Shown: positions 50,040 to 57,796, numbered from the stretch's first letter. The stretch: 64,000 nt of DNA from DATLGB01 sp038258425 (GCA_038258425.1 JBBSPV010000020.1:1-64000); one strand, 5' to 3'. Notes: a model not told the origin generated them from the letters alone. Translations and numbers: made by a program.

Positions 50040-50650
50040 AGGGTCGCCTCGGCCGCCGGGGCGCGCGCGCCATGGTCCCGGCGCCGCTGGGCCCGGGCGA
50101 TCCGGTCCCGGAGCTGACGCTCACCGACACGCGCGGCACGCAGGTGCAGCTCGCCGCGCTCGGCGGGGTCGAGACCCTGCTGATCTTCCTCCGCCATCTC
50201 GCCTGACTGCCGTGTCGCGAGCACCTGGTCGAGGTGCTGAACGAGCGGCCGGCCCTCGACGTGCGCGTCGTCGTCGTGGGCTTCGCCGCCGCCGGGGCGC
50301 TGGGCGAGTACCAGCACCGCCTCGGCCTCGACGACGTCCCGGTGCTCAGCGATGCCGAGCGCCGCAGCTACGCGGCGTTCGGCCTCGGCCGCGGATCGAC
50401 GGCCCGCGTCTGGCTGCACCCGCGCGTGTGGCGGCGCTACTGGCAGCTGCTGCGCGCCGGCCACCGGCTGCAGGCCGCGCACGAGGACACGCGCCAGCTC
50501 GGCGGCGACGCGCTGCTCGGCCCGGACGGGCGGGTCCAGTGGATCCACCGCAGCCGCGGTCCCGAGGACCGGCCGAGCCTCGAGACCGTGCGCCGGGAGA
50601 TCGAGCGTGGGCGTGCGCATCGGCGGCCGCCGGCGGCACCCGGCCCTTGA
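50036..50650 (+). CDS. Candidate selenoprotein: AhpC/TSA (PRXL2-like) protein with UGA-encoded Sec in a UxxC motif
   Basis: The GTG at 50036 overlaps the anti-sigma stop (GTGA). The frame encodes a thioredoxin-fold protein: LGPGDPVPELTLTDTRGTQV, then LLIFLRHLA, an in-frame TGA at 50204-50206, then LPCREHLVEV and a well-formed remainder to 50650 (VVVVGFAAAGALGEYQHRLG, VPVLSDAERRSYAAFGLGRG). Cys-containing relatives have FLRHxxCxxCREHL here, so the TGA falls exactly on the first redox Cys and gives U57-L-P-C60. A hairpin that fits a bacterial SECIS follows at the right distance. Read through, the protein has 204 residues. If selenocysteine is not made, this is a gene with a nonsense codon at its active site. 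The selenoprotein reading is strongly supported but unproven. Confidence 0.8.
50207..50238 (+). promoter_or_regulatory. Candidate bacterial SECIS element
   Basis: Thirteen bases after the TGA, AGCACCT (50220-50226) and AGGTGCT (50232-50238) form a perfect 7-bp stem with a 5-base loop, GGTCG. The loop starts 21 bases after the TGA and its first two bases are GG. Published bSECIS models ask for an apical loop 16-37 bases downstream with a G among its first two bases. The GGTC loop also resembles the SelB-contacting GGUCU of E. coli fdhF. Confidence 0.75.
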
Positions 50651-50718
50651 TCCGCCGGTTCGCGGGTGATTGGCTGTGCGCGCCGAGTCGCCTGCAGCCC
50701 GATCCGATGGGAGACGCC

Positions 50719-51759
50719 GTGAATCCCGCCCTCGCCCCGAACGTTCCCCGCGCCCCCGCCGCGCCCCGCCGGCCGCGGTCGCGCACCGCCCTCGGTGCCG
50801 CCGCCGTGCTCGGCGGCGCGCTGCTCACCCCCGGGGTCGCCGGCGCACAGGGCGGCCCGCCGCCGGCACCGACGGCGACGGGCGGGCACCGTGTCCAGCT
50901 CGTGGCGCGCGGCATCACCTCGCCGACGCAGATCGCCTTCGGCCACGGGCGGATCTTCGTCGCCTCACCCGGTGACGAGCAGACCGGCAAGGGCGCCGGG
51001 GTGTACCGGATTCGCCGTCACCGCGTCCACCGGATCGCCAAGGCGCCGGTCATCGGCCTCGTCTTCACGCATGGCAAGCTCTTCGCCACGAGCCGGAACA
51101 AGGTCCTCGCCTGGAGTCGCTGGCGCCACGGGCGGTTCACCCGGCGCGCGGTCGTCTTCCGGCGCCCGCCCGCGCAGCTGCCCTTCCTCGAGACCATGGC
51201 CGTCGGCCACGACGGCCGGCTCTACATGGGCTCGAGCGACGCCGGCGACGCCGGCCCCTTCGGCACGCCCTTCAGCGGCCGGGTCTTCGCGATGCGCCGC
51301 GACGGCTCGGGGCTCGAGGTGCTCGCCAAGGGCCTGCGCCAGCCGTTCGGCATCGCCTTCGTCCGGGGCAGCCAGAGCCCGTACGTCGGCAACGAGAGCG
51401 ACGAGAGCGAGCCGACGCCGCCCGACTTCATCGTCCACGCCGTGCGCGGGAGCGACTTCGGCTTCCCCGCCTGCCAGTGGGTCCAGGCCGGCGCTCCGGC
51501 GTGCGCCGGCAAGACCGCGCCGTCCCTGCTGTTCCCGCCGCACGCGTCGCCGACCGGCATGGTCGGCCGCGGGAGGACGCTCTACACCGCGTTCTTCGGC
51601 GGGACCACGAAGGCGGGGGCCGAGCTCCGCGCGCTGCGACCCAACGGGCACTCGCGGCGGATCGTCCAGAGTCCCGCGCCGCTGATCGGCGTCGGCCTGC
51701 GCTATGGCCGCCTGTACTTCGGCGACGTCACCGGCGCCGTCTGGCGCGTGAAGCGCTGA
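50719..51759 (+). CDS. Secreted beta-propeller protein, PQQ sugar-dehydrogenase-like
   Basis: 346 residues from the GTG at 50719, which has a GGGAG ribosome-binding site 5 bases upstream; an ATG at 50707 is an alternative. A signal sequence spans RTALGAAAVLGGALLTPGVAGAQ. The body repeats propeller blades such as RGITSPTQIAFGHGRIFVAS, GLRQPFGIAFVRGSQSPYVG and YGRLYFGDVTGAVWRVKR. The FGIAF and DFGFPACQW blocks resemble GSDH/Yvtn-type propellers. The PQQ-binding residues of true soluble glucose dehydrogenase cannot be confirmed. Two pairs of Cys near residue 250 may form a disulfide. Function unknown. Confidence 0.75.
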   Translation: MNPALAPNVPRAPAAPRRPRSRTALGAAAVLGGALLTPGVAGAQGGPPPAPTATGGHRVQLVARGITSPTQIAFGHGRIFVASPGDEQTGKGAGVYRIRRHRVHRIAKAPVIGLVFTHGKLFATSRNKVLAWSRWRHGRFTRRAVVFRRPPAQLPFLETMAVGHDGRLYMGSSDAGDAGPFGTPFSGRVFAMRRDGSGLEVLAKGLRQPFGIAFVRGSQSPYVGNESDESEPTPPDFIVHAVRGSDFGFPACQWVQAGAPACAGKTAPSLLFPPHASPTGMVGRGRTLYTAFFGGTTKAGAELRALRPNGHSRRIVQSPAPLIGVGLRYGRLYFGDVTGAVWRVKR

Positions 51760-51767
51760 CCGCGGAG

Positions 51768-52448
51768 TCAGTTCCGACCGGCGTCGCGGGCGAGGATGAG
51801 CTCGGCGACGTCGGTCAGGTCCTTCCCGCTCACGTCGGGCGCCGGACCCAGCGGGCTGGCGACCATGCCGGGCCGGGCCACGAACGCCGCCTGGCAGCCG
51901 GCCGCGAGGGCGCCCGAGACGTCCCAGGCGTGCGCCGCGACGAGCCGAACCTCGCCGACCGCCACGCCGAAGCGCTCGGCGACCATCCGGTAGGGCTCGG
52001 GAGCGGGCTTCAGGCGCCCGACCTCGTCGGCGGAGAGCACCCGGTCGAAGCAGTCGCGCAGCCCCGCATGGACCAGCTGGGCCTCCGCCACCTCAAGGAC
52101 GGAGTTGGTCAGCGCCGCCATCGCCAGCCCGGCTTCGCGCAGGCGCAGGAGAGCGCCCGCCACCTCCGGATGGGGTGGCAGGCGCCGCATCGCGCCGACG
52201 ATCTCGTCCGCCGTCGACGTCTCGAGCTCCCGGCCGGTCCGCGCGGCGAGCATCGACAGGGCGCCGTACTGCGCGGAGGTGAAGTCCACGTACCGGCCGG
52301 TGGCGATGCCGACGAACGACAGCTGGAGCATCTGGGCGAACCACGCCTGCCGTAGCCCGGCGTCCCCGAAGGCCCGTTCGAAGAGCGGGTCCAGCGCGCG
52401 CAGGTCCAGCAGGGTCTCGTTGACGTCGAAGGCGAGCACGCGGGGCAT
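51768..52448 (-). CDS. Haloacid dehalogenase type II
   Basis: 226 residues. The nucleophile Asp8 lies in LAFDVNETLLDLR, motif II is AALTNS, the Lys is in GRLKPAPEPYRMVAERFGV and the last motif is AAHAWDVSGALAAGCQAAFV. This is the L-2-haloacid dehalogenase subgroup of the HAD superfamily. Members hydrolyse 2-haloacids to 2-hydroxyacids with inversion, although many annotated members have not been tested. Confidence 0.9.
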   Translation of the reverse strand: MPRVLAFDVNETLLDLRALDPLFERAFGDAGLRQAWFAQMLQLSFVGIATGRYVDFTSAQYGALSMLAARTGRELETSTADEIVGAMRRLPPHPEVAGALLRLREAGLAMAALTNSVLEVAEAQLVHAGLRDCFDRVLSADEVGRLKPAPEPYRMVAERFGVAVGEVRLVAAHAWDVSGALAAGCQAAFVARPGMVASPLGPAPDVSGKDLTDVAELILARDAGRN

Positions 52449-52459
52449 GCCCCGATCCT

Positions 52460-52600
52460 GTCAGCTTCCGTCCCACGGCCGGCGCCGTGGCCACCAGGCC
52501 GGCACCGCCCGGCGGTAGGCGTCGTACTCCGCTGCCGACGACGAACCGCGCGAAGGCTGCAGGAGCACGAGCGCGCCGGCCGCGACGGCGTGAGAGGATC
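52460..52600 (-). pseudogene. Possible C-terminal remnant of an isoprenylcysteine methyltransferase-like gene
   Basis: On the minus strand the codons before the TGA at 52460 read AAGALVLLQPSRGSSSAAEY, then DAYRRAVPAWWPRRRPW. EYDAYRRxVPxWxPR is the usual end of ICMT/NnrU-type membrane methyltransferases. The preceding membrane helices are not found. It may be a leftover from a deletion; the similarity is short. Confidence 0.3.
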
Positions 52601-52606
52601 CGGGCC

Positions 52607-53197
52607 ATGACCTTCATCGAGACGGTGCGCCCGGAGGACGCCGCCGGGCCGCTCGCCGACCTCTACGCAGCCGACGCCGAAGCGTCGGGCCATCTCCCGA
52701 ACTACACACGGGCGTTCTCCCTGCGGCCCGAGGTCTACGCCGCCTGGCGCCGGCTCAACGGGGCGATCAAGGCCGACATGGACCTGCGCCGCTACGAGCT
52801 GGCGTCGGTGGCGGCCGCGCGCCGCCTGCGGTCGAGCTACTGCGCGCTCGCCCACGGCGGCATCCTCGCCGACCGCTACCTCGGGCCGGACACCGTGCGC
52901 GCGGTCGTGACCGACCACCGGGCGGCCGGCCTCGACGCCGTCGACGTCGCCGTGATGGACCTCGCCGAGCAGGTCGTCGACGACGCCGCGGCGGTCACGC
53001 AGGCCGACGTCGACCGGCTGCGGTCCCTCGGGCTCTCGGACGCCGAGATCCTCGAGGTCGTCCTGGCGGCCGCGGCGCGCTGCTTCTTCGCCAAGGTGCT
53101 CGACGGGATCGGAGCGCGGGCGGACCCGGCGTTCCGGGGCCTCGAGCCCGGGCTGCGCGACGCCCTGACCGTCGGCCACCCGATCGCCGCCGACTGA
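52607..53197 (+). CDS. Carboxymuconolactone decarboxylase/AhpD-like protein
   Basis: 196 residues from the ATG at 52607. The all-helical AhpD core is visible as MDLRRYELASVAAARRLRSS followed by YCALAHGGILADRYLG. The usual CxxC(xxxxH) is reduced to a single Cys with His four residues later (C-x3-H). The second half, DAVDVAVMDLAEQVVDDAAA and LSDAEILEVVLAAAARCFFA, fits peroxidase-related AhpD proteins. Loss of one redox Cys makes a disulfide mechanism unlikely within this motif. The VOC gene follows 33 bases later, probably in the same transcript. Confidence 0.82.
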   Translation: MTFIETVRPEDAAGPLADLYAADAEASGHLPNYTRAFSLRPEVYAAWRRLNGAIKADMDLRRYELASVAAARRLRSSYCALAHGGILADRYLGPDTVRAVVTDHRAAGLDAVDVAVMDLAEQVVDDAAAVTQADVDRLRSLGLSDAEILEVVLAAAARCFFAKVLDGIGARADPAFRGLEPGLRDALTVGHPIAAD

Positions 53198-53230
53198 CCC
53201 GCCGTCCGTTTCACGACTTCAGGAGCCACC

Positions 53231-53626
53231 ATGAGCACCGCCACTCCCCTGATCACCGGCGTGGACTTCGTCTGCGTGCCGACGCGCGACCACGACCGTG
53301 CCGTGGCGTTCTACGGCGAGACGCTCGACCTCGAGCGCGGCAAGCGCTGGGGCGACAGGCCCGCGACGGAGTTCCAGGCCGGCAACCTCACCCTCGCGGT
53401 CATGGACCCGAGCGCCTTCGGCCAGGAGCCGGCGCGCCCCAACCCCGCGCCGATCGCCCTGCAGGTCGACGACGTCGAGGCTGCGCGCACCGCTCTCGAG
53501 GCGCGGGGCGTGGCCTTCGTCGTCGACTGGATGGACTCCGGGGTCTGCCACCAGGCCGTCTTCCTCGACCCGGACGGCAACCCGCTCATCCTCCACCACC
53601 GCTACGCCCCCGAGCCGGGGGCCTAG
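53231..53626 (+). CDS. VOC-family (glyoxalase/bleomycin-resistance-like) protein
   Basis: 131 residues with an AGGAG ribosome-binding site before the ATG at 53231. It has two beta-alpha-beta-beta-beta modules: VDFVCVPTRDHDRAVAFYGE, then LDLERGKRWGDRPATEFQAG, and IALQVDDVEAARTALEARGV, then DSGVCHQAVFLDPDGNPLIL. The last includes the usual DPDGN. Metal ligands are not unambiguous. Its substrate is unknown. It converges with the broken FMN-reductase gene, one base apart. Confidence 0.85.
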   Translation: MSTATPLITGVDFVCVPTRDHDRAVAFYGETLDLERGKRWGDRPATEFQAGNLTLAVMDPSAFGQEPARPNPAPIALQVDDVEAARTALEARGVAFVVDWMDSGVCHQAVFLDPDGNPLILHHRYAPEPGA

Positions 53627-53627
53627 C

Positions 53628-54010
53628 TCACGCGACCGACGGGGCCACGGCCTCGTCGAGCGCGGAGAGCACCGCGGCGATCTCGGCCTCCAGGTCCTCG
53701 TCGCCGAGGCTGCCGTCCGGGCGGAACTGCTCGGCCGCGTCGGGCACCGGCAGCTCGCGGTCGAGCACCCGGGCGCCGATCGCCGAGAGCACCTTGCGGG
53801 TCTCGGCCTGCGCCCAGACCGCGCCGAACATCCCGGTCGCGGCGCCGATGACCGCGGCGGGCTGGTGCGCAGCGGGCTCTCGAGCAGCGGCCGCGAGAGC
53901 CAGTCGAGGGCGTTCTTGAGCTGCCCCGGGGTGGAGTGGTTGTACTCCGGCGTCGAGATCAGCACGGCGTCGGCGGCGGCCACCTCGGCACGGAGGCGCC
54001 GAACGGGCGC
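53628..54010 (-). pseudogene. NADPH-dependent FMN reductase, N-terminus deleted and frameshifted
   Basis: The minus strand encodes RRLRAEVAAADAVLISTPEY, NHSTPGQLKNALDWLSRPLL, then, in the next frame, PAAVIGAATGMFGAVWAQAE followed by TRKVLSAIGARVLDRELPVP and a C-terminal helix. Together this is a NAD(P)H:FMN/quinone reductase from about residue 55 to the end. The N-terminal flavin-binding part (VxALxGSLRxxS) is missing, with homology ending near 54010. A one-base deletion near 53862-53866 breaks the frame. The truncation point coincides with that of the TetR fragment on the other strand. Confidence 0.7.
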
Positions 54011-54011
54011 G

Positions 54012-54422
54012 GGGTCCCTCGCCCTGGCCGTGCTCGACGCCCGCGAGCGGCAGTTGCAGGACGCGATGATCGGCGGGCCCCCGCCACTGGGCCCGGGCGC
54101 GCCGGCGCCGGCGCGCCTCGTCGCCTTCGGCGCCGCGGCCCTGGACTTCCTGGCCGAGCAGGCCGACCTCATGCTCGAGGCCGAGCTGCACAGCGGCGGC
54201 ACGTGGATGCGCTCGGGCCCCTACGCCGTGCGCCGGCTGCACGTCCGGATCCTCGTCGAGCAGGCGCGGCCCGGCTGCGACGTCGACTACGTCACCGACG
54301 TGCTGGGCGGCGCCCTCTCCGCGCAGGCCTTCGTCGACCAGCACCGCGTCCGCGGCCTGGACCTGGACCGGCTGAAGGCCGGGTACGCCGACCTCGTCGA
54401 GCGCCTCGTGGCCGCCGGCTGA
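54012..54422 (+). pseudogene. TetR-family regulator lacking its DNA-binding domain
   Basis: From about 54012 the plus strand reads GSLALAVLDARERQLQDAMI, LVAFGAAALDFLAEQADLML, YAVRRLHVRILVEQARPGCD and AFVDQHRVRGLDLDRLKAGY to the TGA at 54422. This is a TetR ligand-binding domain beginning exactly where the HTH should end (FGSKxGLxLAVLxA). The whole helix-turn-helix is absent. Upstream in-frame sequence is antisense to the FMN-reductase fragment. Confidence 0.7.
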
Positions 54423-54442
54423 GGCCAGACGGCGCCTAAGGC

Positions 54443-54457
54443 ATCCGCGTCGCGGAT
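54443..54457. promoter_or_regulatory. 15-base perfect palindrome
   Basis: ATCCGCG-T-CGCGGAT lies 20 bases after the TetR-fragment stop and about 50 bases upstream of the ATG at 54509. It could be a short terminator hairpin or an operator. Confidence 0.4.
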
Positions 54458-54508
54458 CCCCACCGAACGCCCGATGTGCGGCCCGCGCCTCAGCTGCAGA
54501 CTGGACGC

Positions 54509-54841
54509 ATGACCACTCTCGGACCCACCAGGCACCTGCCGGCGCAACCGTCGCTGACCATCCGCCGGGCCACGGTCGACGACGACCACGCCCTCGAGCG
54601 TCTGGCCCAGCTCGACTCCGCCCGCGTCCCGGCCGCCCCGGTCCTCGTCGGCGAGGTCACCGGCGAGCTGTGGACCGCCGTGTCGCTGCAGGACTTCCAG
54701 ACCATCAGCAACCCCTTCCGCCCCAGCGGCGAGCTCGCGTTCGTCGTGATCCAGCGGGCGCGGCAGTTGCGGCGCGCGCAGCGACGCGACCGTGGGCGCC
54801 GGCTGCGGCTGCGGCCGCGGCGCCGCGCCTCCGTCGCCTGA
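54509..54841 (+). CDS. Small hypothetical protein with a GNAT-like N-terminus
   Basis: 110 residues from the ATG at 54509. LTIRRATVDDDHALERLAQL looks like the first beta-alpha unit of GNAT acetyltransferases, followed by LVGEVTGELWTAVSLQDFQT. No acetyl-CoA-binding motif A follows. The tail is Arg-rich (RRAQRRDRGRRLRLRPRRR). Such short GNAT-derived proteins recur in Solirubrobacterales, by recollection; they cannot be active transferases. Role unknown. Confidence 0.6.
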   Translation: MTTLGPTRHLPAQPSLTIRRATVDDDHALERLAQLDSARVPAAPVLVGEVTGELWTAVSLQDFQTISNPFRPSGELAFVVIQRARQLRRAQRRDRGRRLRLRPRRRASVA

Positions 54842-54911
54842 GCCCCGGCCGCCTCCGGGGCGCCCGCGGATTGGGTGACTGGCGGCGACGCGCCACGGGA
54901 AGCCTCTGGTC

Positions 54912-55235
54912 ATGAGCGAGGACGGCACGCCGCAGGAGGAGATCCGCCGGCTCTACGACGACGCCGAGAGCCAGCTGGCGAAGGCCTTCGAGGGCGTCGT
55001 CGCGCGCGATTCGTTCGGGGTCGTGCTGGCGCGCATGACCGAGAACGTCGTCGCCCTCTCGAGGATCGGCTCGGACGTCGCCGACCTCGCCCTGCGCAAC
55101 CTGCGGCTCGCGGGGCGACAGGACGTCGTGCGCCTGAGCCGCCAGCTCGGCCGCACCGAGGACAAGCTCGAGCGCGTGCTGCAGGAAGTGGAGCGCCTGC
55201 GCGAGGAGCTGGCCGCCCAGCGGTCGCAGCCATGA
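54912..55235 (+). CDS. Small coiled-coil protein, probable PHA synthase partner
   Basis: 107 residues, almost entirely helical: EEIRRLYDDAESQLAKAFEG, VVALSRIGSDVADLALRNLR and a heptad-rich C-terminus, LGRTEDKLERVLQEVERLRE. The PhaC gene starts in its stop codon (ATGA). Class III and IV PHA synthases need a small partner subunit (PhaE/PhaR) encoded beside PhaC. This protein is in that position, although I see no clear PhaE sequence signature. A partner-subunit or phasin-like role is the best guess. Confidence 0.7.
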   Translation: MSEDGTPQEEIRRLYDDAESQLAKAFEGVVARDSFGVVLARMTENVVALSRIGSDVADLALRNLRLAGRQDVVRLSRQLGRTEDKLERVLQEVERLREELAAQRSQP

Positions 55236-56284
55236 CCACGCTCGAGCGGGTCACGCGGCTGCCCACCGCGCTCGTCGAGGCGGCGAACGTCGTGCTCACG
55301 ACGGACGACGCGGTCATCGGCGCGACGCCGCGCGACGTCGTCTGGACGCATCGCAAGACGACGCTGTACCGCTACCGCTCGACGGAGCGCCGGCACCCGG
55401 TGCCCGTCCTGCTCGTCTTCGCCCTGATCAACCGTCCGGACGTCTTCGACCTGCGGCCCGGCCACTCGTTCGTGGAGTTCCTGCTCGACGAGGGCTTCGA
55501 CGTGTTTCTCCTCGACTGGGGCGTTCCGGACGACGAGGACGCCGACACGGGGCTCGAGTACTACGCCTGCGACGCGCTCCCGTGGGGCATGCGCGAGACG
55601 CTGCGTGCGAGCGGCGCGGACGATCTCAGCCTGCTCGGCTGGTGCATTGGCGGCACCCTGTGCACCCTGCACGCCGCCACCGTGGGCGCGGAGTCGCCGG
55701 CGCGCAACCTGATGCTGCTCACGACCCCGATCGACACGACCGATTCGCTCTACGGCAAGTGGGTCGGTCGCGACGCCTTCGACGTCGACCTCGTCGCGGA
55801 CCGCTGGGACAGCGTGCCCGGCCGCGCCGTGGACTTCGCCAACAAGCTCATGAAGCCGGTGACGAATTTCTGGTCGACCAACCGCCGGGTGCTGCTCAAC
55901 GCGATCGACGGCGTCGACCAGCGCGAGAGTCACCAGGCGATGGCCAAGTGGGTCGGCGACAACCCGCCGTTCCCCGCTCGCGCCTACCGCGAGTGGGTCA
56001 CGTGGATGTACAAGGAGCACCGCCTCATCCGCGGGACGCTGCGCCTGCGCGGCCGGCGCGCCGACCTGGCGCGCATCGAGCAGAACCTGCTCGTGGTGAC
56101 CGCTGCTGCCGACCACATCGCCCCCCGCTCGAACACCGTCCCGCTGCTCGACCGCGTCGGCAGTGCCGACATCACCCACCTCGACCGCCCCGGCGGTCAC
56201 ATCGGCCTGATGGCCGGTTCGAAGGCCAAGCGCGAGATCTGGCCGGATCTCGCCGACTGGCTCGCAGCACGCTCCGGCCGTTGA
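55232..56284 (+). CDS. phaC: Poly(R)-hydroxyalkanoate synthase, class III-type PhaC
   Basis: 350 residues, the length of class III/IV synthases. The lipase-like box is LSLLGWCIGGTLCTLHAAT with the nucleophile Cys138. The catalytic Asp294 lies in VTAAADHIAPRSN and His323 in RPGGHIGLMAGSKAK. VFALINRPDVFDLRPGHSFV and LLDWGVPDDEDADTGLEYY match PhaC. It polymerises hydroxyacyl-CoA at the granule surface. It is followed after 20 bases by a PhaB-like reductase with a GAGGAGAG ribosome-binding site. Confidence 0.93.
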   Translation: MTTLERVTRLPTALVEAANVVLTTDDAVIGATPRDVVWTHRKTTLYRYRSTERRHPVPVLLVFALINRPDVFDLRPGHSFVEFLLDEGFDVFLLDWGVPDDEDADTGLEYYACDALPWGMRETLRASGADDLSLLGWCIGGTLCTLHAATVGAESPARNLMLLTTPIDTTDSLYGKWVGRDAFDVDLVADRWDSVPGRAVDFANKLMKPVTNFWSTNRRVLLNAIDGVDQRESHQAMAKWVGDNPPFPARAYREWVTWMYKEHRLIRGTLRLRGRRADLARIEQNLLVVTAAADHIAPRSNTVPLLDRVGSADITHLDRPGGHIGLMAGSKAKREIWPDLADWLAARSGR

Positions 56285-56304
56285 CCGCAAACGAGGAGAG
56301 AGCC

Positions 56305-57117
56305 GTGTCCACGCAGGAGAGCCCTTCAGCAGACCAGGTCGGCGACAAGCTCTCCGGCCGCGTCGCCTTCGTCACCGGTGGGACGCGCGGCATCGGCGCC
56401 GCCATCTGCCGCAGTCTGGCGACGCAGGGCGCGACCGTCGCCGCCGGCTACCACTCCGGTGAGGAGCAGGCCGAGGCGCTGTGCGCCGAGCTCGCCGAGG
56501 CCGGGACCGAGGCGTCGACCCACCAGGGCAACGTCGGCTCAGCCGACGACTGCCGGCGTACCGTGCAGGAGGTCATCGACCGCCACGGCCGGCTCGACAT
56601 CCTCGTCAACAACGCCGGCATCACGTCGGACAAGCGGGTGCTCAAGATGTCCGACGAGGACTGGTACAAGGTCATCGCGGTCAACCTGTCGGGCGCGTTC
56701 TTCATGTCCCAGGCCGTGCTCCCGCACATGCTCGAGCGCGGGTCGGGGCGCATCGTGAACATCTCCTCGATCATCGGCGAGATCGGCAACATCGGGCAGG
56801 TCAACTACGCGGCGTCGAAGTCCGGGCTCTTCGGGCTCACGAAGTCGCTCGCACGCGAGGCGGCATCGGCGCTCACGCGCGACGGCAAGGCAGGCGGGCT
56901 CGGGGTCACGGTGAACACCGTCACCCCGGGGTTCGTGGCCACGGACATGGTGGAGGCCATGCCGCAGAAGGCCAAGGAGGCCCTCAAGGAGCAGATCCCG
57001 CTCGGCCGGCTCGGCGAGCCCCATGAGGTGGCGCGGATCGTGCACTTCCTCGCCGCGGACGCGTCGGGCTACATCACCGGCCAGGTCTGGGGCGTCAACG
57101 GCGGCATGGACATGTAG
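56305..57117 (+). CDS. phaB: SDR 3-oxoacyl reductase, PhaB/FabG-like
   Basis: 270 residues from the GTG at 56305. The cofactor motif is VAFVTGGTRGIGAAICRSLA, then LDILVNNAGIT, IVNISSIIGEIGNIGQVNYA and the catalytic YAASKSGLFG. The C-terminal GYITGQVWGVNGGMDM is typical of acetoacetyl-CoA reductases. As part of the pha operon it most likely supplies (R)-3-hydroxyacyl-CoA to PhaC with NADPH. A short insertion (ALTRDGKAGGLG) precedes VTVNTVTPGFVATDM. Confidence 0.9.
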   Translation: MSTQESPSADQVGDKLSGRVAFVTGGTRGIGAAICRSLATQGATVAAGYHSGEEQAEALCAELAEAGTEASTHQGNVGSADDCRRTVQEVIDRHGRLDILVNNAGITSDKRVLKMSDEDWYKVIAVNLSGAFFMSQAVLPHMLERGSGRIVNISSIIGEIGNIGQVNYAASKSGLFGLTKSLAREAASALTRDGKAGGLGVTVNTVTPGFVATDMVEAMPQKAKEALKEQIPLGRLGEPHEVARIVHFLAADASGYITGQVWGVNGGMDM

Positions 57118-57492
57118 GTGGCGGACGGGCGGACACCGCTGGGCGAGTACCTGCGCCGGCAGCGTGAGCTGCAGGAGGTCTCCATGCGGCGCATGGCCGA
57201 GCTGGCGGGCATCTCGAACCCGTACCTGTCCCAGATCGAGCGCGGGCTCCGCGAGCCGTCCGAGAAGGTCCTCGACGCGCTCGCGGGAGCGCTGGAGCTC
57301 TCGGCCGAGGCCGTCTACGAGCAGACCGGCCGAGCCCGCCCGGCGGCGGAGTCCGAGCCCGGCGAGGACGGCCCGTCGGTCGCCGACGCCGTCAGGGCCG
57401 ACCCGCGGCTCACGGCCCGCCAGCGCCAGGCGCTGCTGGAGGTCTACGACGCCTTCACGGGCCGCCGGGCCCGACCGCGAGGGCGGCCCTAG
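57118..57492 (+). CDS. XRE-family helix-turn-helix regulator of the PHA locus
   Basis: 124 residues from the GTG at 57118, which follows the PhaB stop with no gap. The HTH reads LGEYLRRQRELQEVSMRRMA, then ELAGISNPYLSQIERGLREP, then KVLDALAGALELSAEAVYEQ. A C-terminal helical part (RQRQALLEVYDAFTG) may bind granules or phasin. Regulators of this type commonly accompany PHA genes and repress phasin. The phasin gene is convergent and overlaps by 4 bases. Confidence 0.85.
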   Translation: MADGRTPLGEYLRRQRELQEVSMRRMAELAGISNPYLSQIERGLREPSEKVLDALAGALELSAEAVYEQTGRARPAAESEPGEDGPSVADAVRADPRLTARQRQALLEVYDAFTGRRARPRGRP

Positions 57493-57770
57493 CCGACGAG
57501 CTCGCGCGCCGAGGCGACGTAGGCCTTCGTGACCTCGCGCGTCAGGCCGGTCTGGGCGGCGGCGACGGTCGAGACCCAGTCGACGTTCGTGGCGGCGGCG
57601 GACCGCTCGTAGGTGTCGAGGGTCGACAGGACGACCTTCTCGTACGTGTCGAGGTAGGCGGCCCCGGCCTTCTTGCCGCTCTCGGCGGCCTGGTCGGTGA
57701 ACTCGGTGATGCGCTCGGCCGCCTTGCCGAACGGCTCGTTGACACGGGTGGACTTGCTCTGCGTGGCCAT
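57489..57770 (-). CDS. Phasin-like PHA granule protein
   Basis: 93 residues, helical throughout: VNEPFGKAAERITEFTDQAA, then GAAYLDTYEKVVLSTLDTYE, WVSTVAAAQTGLTREVTKAY. The short amphipathic helices with few charges on one side fit the small actinobacterial phasins that coat PHA granules. The gene is divergent from the DUF2071 pseudogene and has a nested inverted repeat just upstream of its start, a likely site for the XRE regulator. Confidence 0.75.
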   Translation of the reverse strand: MATQSKSTRVNEPFGKAAERITEFTDQAAESGKKAGAAYLDTYEKVVLSTLDTYERSAAATNVDWVSTVAAAQTGLTREVTKAYVASARELVG

Positions 57771-57796
57771 GGGACTCCTGTGGTTGGTGGAGCTTG

